From contig CBDHFJ010000115.1 in NCBI GenBank assembly GCA_965262315.1, positions 1-30,271 of the forward strand: 30,271 bases of DNA. The letters are read 5' to 3'. The notes under the pieces are model-generated. The model worked only from the letters and a program-made list of their open reading frames with translations, searched no databases and had not been told where the DNA came from. A program made the translations under genes and the position numbers. Shown one piece after another: positions 27,199 to 30,271 of this stretch (the first letter of the stretch is position 1; each line of letters opens with the position of its first letter). The DNA is from JBCCFK01 sp965262315. GTDB taxonomy: Bacteria; Actinomycetota; Acidimicrobiia; Acidimicrobiales; UBA8592.

Positions 27199-27967
27199 GC
27201 TTCGTGTCGCCGGGATCCAGCACGAGATCCACTGGGAGGAGCCCGAACGCAACTTCGACCACCTGCGCCCGCTCATCGACAAGGCCGTCGGCGATGGGGC
27301 CCGACTGGTGGCCCTGACCGAGATGTACAGCAACGGCTTCTCGATGAACACCGGCGAGATCGCCGAGCCCGTCGACGGACCGAGCACCGAGTTCCTCGTC
27401 GCCCAGGCGACGTCGCACGGCGTGTGGGTCTGCGGGTCGGTCCCCGAGAAGCCCGAGGGCCAGGATCTGCCGCACAACTGCCTCGTCCTGGCCGGCCCCG
27501 ACGGCTCGACCCAGCGCTACCGCAAGATCCACCGCTTCGCGTACGGGGGCGAGGACCAGCACTACGAGGCCGGCTCCGAGCGGGTCACCACGGTGATCGA
27601 CGGGGTGCGGGTCAGCCTCTTCGTGTGCTTCGACCTGCGGTTCGCACCCGACTTCTGGCACCTGGCCCACGACACGGACCTCTACGTGCTCGTCGCCAAC
27701 TGGCCGGCGGCCCGCAGCACGCACTGGACCACGCTGCTGCAGGCTCGGGCCATCGAGAACCAGGCCTACATGCTCGGCGTGAACCGAGTGGGCGACGCCG
27801 GCGACGGCCTGGCCCACAGCGGCGACTCCCGCCTCTTCGACCCGTTCGGCGAGGTGCTGGCCTCGGCACCGGCGAACGAGGAGACGATCATCACCGGCAC
27901 CGTCGACTCCGACGAGGTCGCCCGCGTCCGGAGCGACTACCCCTTCCTCGGCGAACGCACCGAATAG
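27191..27967 (+). CDS. Nitrilase-family amidase, omega-amidase-like
   Basis: This is a 258-aa nitrilase-superfamily enzyme. The Glu-Lys-Cys triad is visible as Glu44 (ALTEMYSNGF), Lys112 (YRKIHRF) and Cys146 (FVCFDLRFAP), positions close to those of the Nit2/YafV omega-amidases. The ATG at 27191 lies inside the end of the aminotransferase gene (ATGGCTGA), so the two are coupled. An omega-amidase hydrolyses the alpha-ketoglutaramate or ketosuccinamate left when a glutamine transaminase uses glutamine or asparagine as amino donor, which makes the reaction irreversible. Together the pair could serve methionine salvage or kynurenine-type transamination. The omega-amidase role is inferred from motif and neighbour. 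Confidence 0.88.
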   Translation: MAELRVAGIQHEIHWEEPERNFDHLRPLIDKAVGDGARLVALTEMYSNGFSMNTGEIAEPVDGPSTEFLVAQATSHGVWVCGSVPEKPEGQDLPHNCLVLAGPDGSTQRYRKIHRFAYGGEDQHYEAGSERVTTVIDGVRVSLFVCFDLRFAPDFWHLAHDTDLYVLVANWPAARSTHWTTLLQARAIENQAYMLGVNRVGDAGDGLAHSGDSRLFDPFGEVLASAPANEETIITGTVDSDEVARVRSDYPFLGERTE

Positions 27968-27995
27968 CTCCGACTCAGGCCTCGAATCGGCCCCG

Positions 27996-28001
27996 TACAC
28001 T
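27996..28001 (+). promoter_or_regulatory. -10 box of the GH13 gene promoter
   Basis: TACACT lies 9 nt before the first of two GTG codons in the duplicated start region. Its spacing fits a leaderless start from the first copy, but only the second GTG (28033) is in frame with the glucosidase. Confidence 0.42.
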
Positions 28002-28010
28002 CGCGCCTTC

Positions 28011-28053
28011 GTGGGATCAGAACCATCGACTGGTGGGATCAGAACCATCGACT
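28011..28053 (+). repeat. 22-bp tandem duplication over the GH13 start
   Basis: A 21-bp unit beginning GTGGGATCAGAACC occurs at 28011-28031 and 28033-28053, offset by 22 bp. Because 22 is not a multiple of 3, the GTG of the first copy is out of frame and soon ends, while that of the second copy opens the glucosidase. It is either a recent slippage event or an assembly error. Confidence 0.9.
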
Positions 28054-29565
28054 TCAGCCGATCGCTGGTGGGAAGACGCCGTCTTCTACCAGATCTATCC
28101 GAGGTCGTTCGCCGACGCGAACGGCGACGGCGTCGGTGACCTCGCCGGCATCGAGTCGCAGTTGCCCTACCTCCAGTGGCTGGGCGTCGACGCCCTCTGG
28201 CTGTCACCGATCTTCCGTTCGCCGATGGCCGACTTCGGCTACGACGTCAGCGACTACTGCGACATCGACCCGGTCTTCGGCACCATCGAGGACTACGACC
28301 GACTGCTGGCGTCGGCGCACGACCACGACATCCGGCTGACCATCGACTGGGTACCCAACCACACCTCGAACCAGCACCCGTGGTTCCTCAACTCCAGGAG
28401 CGGCCCCGAGTCGGCCAAGCGCGACTGGTACGTCTGGCGCGACCCGGCTCCCGGCGGCGGCGAACCCAACAACTGGGAGGCCTGCTGGCAGATCGGGCCG
28501 GCCTGGACCTTCGACGAGGCCAGCGGCCAGTACTACCTCCATCTGTTCCTGCCCGAGCAGCCCGACCTGAACTGGGCGAACCCGGAGGTCGAGGCCGCGA
28601 TGCTCGACACGCTCCGCTTCTGGCTCGATCGCGGCACCGACGGCTTCCGGGCCGATGTGATCAACCTGATCGGCAAGGACGACGAGCTCGCCGACCTCGA
28701 TCGCTACCGGTCGCCGCTGCGTGACATCGACGGGCCGCGGATCCACCAGCACCTGCGGGCCATCCGGCGGGTGCTCGACGGCTACGCCCATCATCCGATG
28801 ATGGTCGGCGAGATCACCCTGCACCGACCCGGCCAGGTCCGCAGCTACTACGGCGACGACGACGAGCTCCAGCTCGGCTTCAACTTCCGGCCCATCTACA
28901 CCGACTGGGACGCCGCAGGCTTTCGGACCCGCATCGAAGAAGTCCACGACGAGTTCGGTGACGACCATTGGCCGGTCTGGGTCCTCGGCAACCACGACCA
29001 ACCGCGCCAGCGCACCCGCTACGGATCCGACGCCCGCACCCGTGCCGCCGCCGTGCTGTTGCTCGCGCTCCGGGGCACGCCGTACCTCTACGCCGGCGAG
29101 GAGCTGGGGCTCCCTGACGCCCACATCCCCGAGGACCGCATCGTCGACCCCGGTGGCCGCGACGGCTGCCGGGCCCCGATCCCGTGGACCCGGGCCGAGG
29201 GCCACGGCTGGGGACCCGACGCGTGGCTGCCGTTCGTCGACGACGCGGGCGCCCGATCGGTCGAGGCCCAGCGGGACGACCCCGACTCGACGCTCAACCT
29301 GTACCGCTCGCTGCTCGCGCTCCGCCGATCGTCACCCACGCTGCGCCGTGGCCGCGAGCGCCTGCTCGACACGCCCGAAGAGGTGGTCGCCTGGCGTCGC
29401 AGCGGATTCGGAGACGACCTCGTCGTGCTGGTGAACTTCAGCGACGAGCCCGTCACCCTGGGCAATGTCGGGGACCGTCTCGTCTCGTCGGTCCCCGGCG
29501 CCGACCCCCGCTTCGACGGAACACTGATGCCCGACGAGGCCACCATCGTCCGCGACAAGACCTGA
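28033..29565 (+). CDS. GH13 alpha-glucosidase / oligo-1,6-glucosidase
   Basis: This is a 510-aa alpha-amylase-family enzyme. After the start MGSEPSTSADRWWEDAVFYQ come the four GH13 regions: DWVPNHTS (I), GFRADVINLI with nucleophile Asp208 (II), MVGEITL with acid Glu260 (III) and LGNHDQPR with Asp322 (IV). QIYPRSFADANGDGVGDLAG is the usual barrel start, and the calcium-like NGDG site is present. Such enzymes release glucose from maltose, isomaltose, trehalose or sucrose ends. No signal peptide is present, so it acts in the cytosol. The start is the in-frame GTG of the duplicated segment. There is no Shine-Dalgarno sequence. Confidence 0.92.
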   Translation: MGSEPSTSADRWWEDAVFYQIYPRSFADANGDGVGDLAGIESQLPYLQWLGVDALWLSPIFRSPMADFGYDVSDYCDIDPVFGTIEDYDRLLASAHDHDIRLTIDWVPNHTSNQHPWFLNSRSGPESAKRDWYVWRDPAPGGGEPNNWEACWQIGPAWTFDEASGQYYLHLFLPEQPDLNWANPEVEAAMLDTLRFWLDRGTDGFRADVINLIGKDDELADLDRYRSPLRDIDGPRIHQHLRAIRRVLDGYAHHPMMVGEITLHRPGQVRSYYGDDDELQLGFNFRPIYTDWDAAGFRTRIEEVHDEFGDDHWPVWVLGNHDQPRQRTRYGSDARTRAAAVLLLALRGTPYLYAGEELGLPDAHIPEDRIVDPGGRDGCRAPIPWTRAEGHGWGPDAWLPFVDDAGARSVEAQRDDPDSTLNLYRSLLALRRSSPTLRRGRERLLDTPEEVVAWRRSGFGDDLVVLVNFSDEPVTLGNVGDRLVSSVPGADPRFDGTLMPDEATIVRDKT

Positions 29566-29586
29566 CCTCACCGGGCCCGGGCGCAG

Positions 29587-29623
29587 CCAACCTGCAACCA
29601 CCCCAGAGGACGTTGCAGGTTGG
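29587..29623. repeat. Hairpin A of a matched pair
   Basis: CCAACCTGCAAC pairs perfectly with GTTGCAGGTTGG (12 bp) around a 13-nt loop, CACCCCAGAGGAC. It starts 22 bp after the GH13 stop. It has the same loop length and inner arm pattern as hairpin B. It could stop transcription, but the conserved loop suggests more than a plain terminator. Confidence 0.85.
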
Positions 29624-29643
29624 CCCCACACGGACCGTGACCG

Positions 29644-29676
29644 AACCTGAAAGCACCTCAGAGGATCTTTCAGGTT
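29644..29676. repeat. Hairpin B of a matched pair
   Basis: AACCTGAAAG pairs perfectly with CTTTCAGGTT (10 bp) around the 13-nt loop CACCTCAGAGGAT. The loop differs from that of hairpin A only by two C/T changes. The stem differs in two base pairs, both compensated on the other side. It lies 70 bp before the lipoprotein start. Confidence 0.85.
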
Positions 29677-29745
29677 GCGGGCACCTCGCCGTCTCGGTAG
29701 CCGTCAGCCATCTCAAGACGTCCCCGGCAAGGCCGATAGACGCGC

Positions 29746-30271
29746 ATGGCGAATGGGGAATGGCGGCGACGGCGGTCGACGCCGTGGATGACAGTGCTCG
29801 TTGTCACGGGCATCTTGGCGGCTGGCTGCGGGACGACCAGCCCCGAGCAGTCGCCCGCGGTGGTCGCGACGCCAACAGCATCGGCGGCCGCGGACACCCC
29901 GGCGGACCGCGAAGAGCTGGCACAACCTCTCGAACCGATCTTCACGGACATCGCGGAGGGCATTGGTTGGACCCGCGACGACCTGGCCACTGCGTTGGCA
30001 ACCCTCGAGACGCCAGAGCCCGACTGCGTGGCAGCCGAACTGGAAGCCATCGCTCCAACAACTCGCCTCGAGCCGTTCGGCTTCGGCAGCCTGGGTGAGT
30101 CCTCTCTGGACCCCGGTCTTTGGGCGATTCAGCGCGACAGTGCCGCATTCGATCTCGTCATGGACACGTTCTTCGTCTGCCTCGAAACTCTGATGCTGGA
30201 GATCATGATCGCCGACCTGTCGGCCAACGGGTTTGCAGCCGACACGGCCAGATGCCTGGCTACCGAGATAC
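29746..30271 (+). CDS. Lipoprotein of unknown function, cut by the right edge
   Basis: About 175 residues are visible. The start ATG at 29746 gives a basic region (WRRRRSTPW), a hydrophobic stretch (MTVLVVTGI) and the lipobox LAAGC, so the product is probably lipid-anchored outside the membrane. A Ser/Thr/Pro/Ala-rich linker (TTSPEQSPAVVATPTASAAA) follows, then helical sequence with cysteines (PDCVAAEL, FFVCLETLM, ARCLATEI). An alternative start at 29788 would lose the arginines. Third codon positions are slightly less GC-rich than in the neighbours. No family is recognised. Confidence 0.72.
   Translation, partial: MANGEWRRRRSTPWMTVLVVTGILAAGCGTTSPEQSPAVVATPTASAAADTPADREELAQPLEPIFTDIAEGIGWTRDDLATALATLETPEPDCVAAELEAIAPTTRLEPFGFGSLGESSLDPGLWAIQRDSAAFDLVMDTFFVCLETLMLEIMIADLSANGFAADTARCLATEI

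Noticed and set aside
24180..27317. A single frame of 1045 codons that seems to fuse LysR to the aminotransferase
   Set aside because: The middle is antisense to the ROK gene and has no motif. The true LysR continues in another frame, and the aminotransferase has its own promoter and GTG start.
27424..29565. Long N-terminal extension of the GH13 frame over the nitrilase gene
   Set aside because: It is the wrong frame of a gene with an intact EKC triad. The glucosidase starts at 28033.
29571..29580. Palindrome CCGGGCCCGG after the GH13 gene
   Set aside because: Short GC palindromes are expected by chance at this base composition. There is no loop or other support.

Overview
This is a very GC-rich actinobacterial window with G or C at nearly every third codon position. 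A class I would guess, but cannot prove, is Acidimicrobiia or a relative. The evidence for Actinomycetota is a mycothiol-dependent-type DinB protein, a GuaB3-type IMP dehydrogenase-like protein, a PAC2 protein, a CIRCE box before groES together with a HAIR-like box before clpB, and many starts where a TANNNT -10 hexamer sits only 6-8 nt before the start codon (leaderless transcripts). The content is mostly chromosomal housekeeping genes. I see no rRNA, tRNA, CRISPR array, insertion sequence or prophage.

Layout. 1-4040 (minus): an edge-truncated DinB/maleylpyruvate-isomerase-like gene, guaA, guaB3, a CoA-type Nudix hydrolase and a 50-aa protein. 4082-6210 (plus): deoC, a SUKH-like protein and a two-domain VOC protein. 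6223-8362 (minus): groEL and groES with a terminator, a promoter and a CIRCE box. 8398-10378 (minus): a TauD/TfdA oxygenase, an unrecognised small protein and a PadR regulator with palindromic operators. 10491-11591 (plus): a secreted, C-terminally anchored acidic protein. 11662-12225 (minus): pyrE, divergent from a plus-strand run (12250-17026) of a tyrosine phosphatase, a fused PTH2-RidA frame, tag, a crotonase, a second Nudix gene and a second crotonase. 17032-21133 (minus): Usp, an isochorismatase-fold protein, two tiny proteins and clpB. 21408-23843 (plus): an unknown protein, PAC2 and another unknown. 23852-24079 (minus): a small cysteine-containing protein, divergent from a LysR regulator. 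Then a ROK kinase (minus), an aminotransferase overlapping an omega-amidase-like nitrilase, a GH13 glucosidase, two matching hairpins, and a lipoprotein cut by the right edge.

How the genes work together. guaA and guaB3 sit in purine nucleotide metabolism, pyrE in pyrimidine synthesis and deoC in deoxynucleoside salvage. groES/groEL and clpB are the two chaperone systems, apparently under HrcA and HspR respectively. The crotonases and Nudix genes suggest acyl-CoA turnover. The aminotransferase and omega-amidase form a known transamination/deamidation pair. The ROK kinase and GH13 glucosidase suggest use of alpha-glucosides.

A major caveat is that at least eight otherwise well-conserved genes, including groEL, guaA and guaB3, are broken by small indels, and one start region carries a 22-bp duplication. 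This looks more like residual long-read sequencing error than real gene decay. Frameshifted genes are therefore annotated over their full span, with the break marked. The most unusual non-coding feature is a pair of hairpins at 29587-29676 with the same loop and compensatory changes in their stems.
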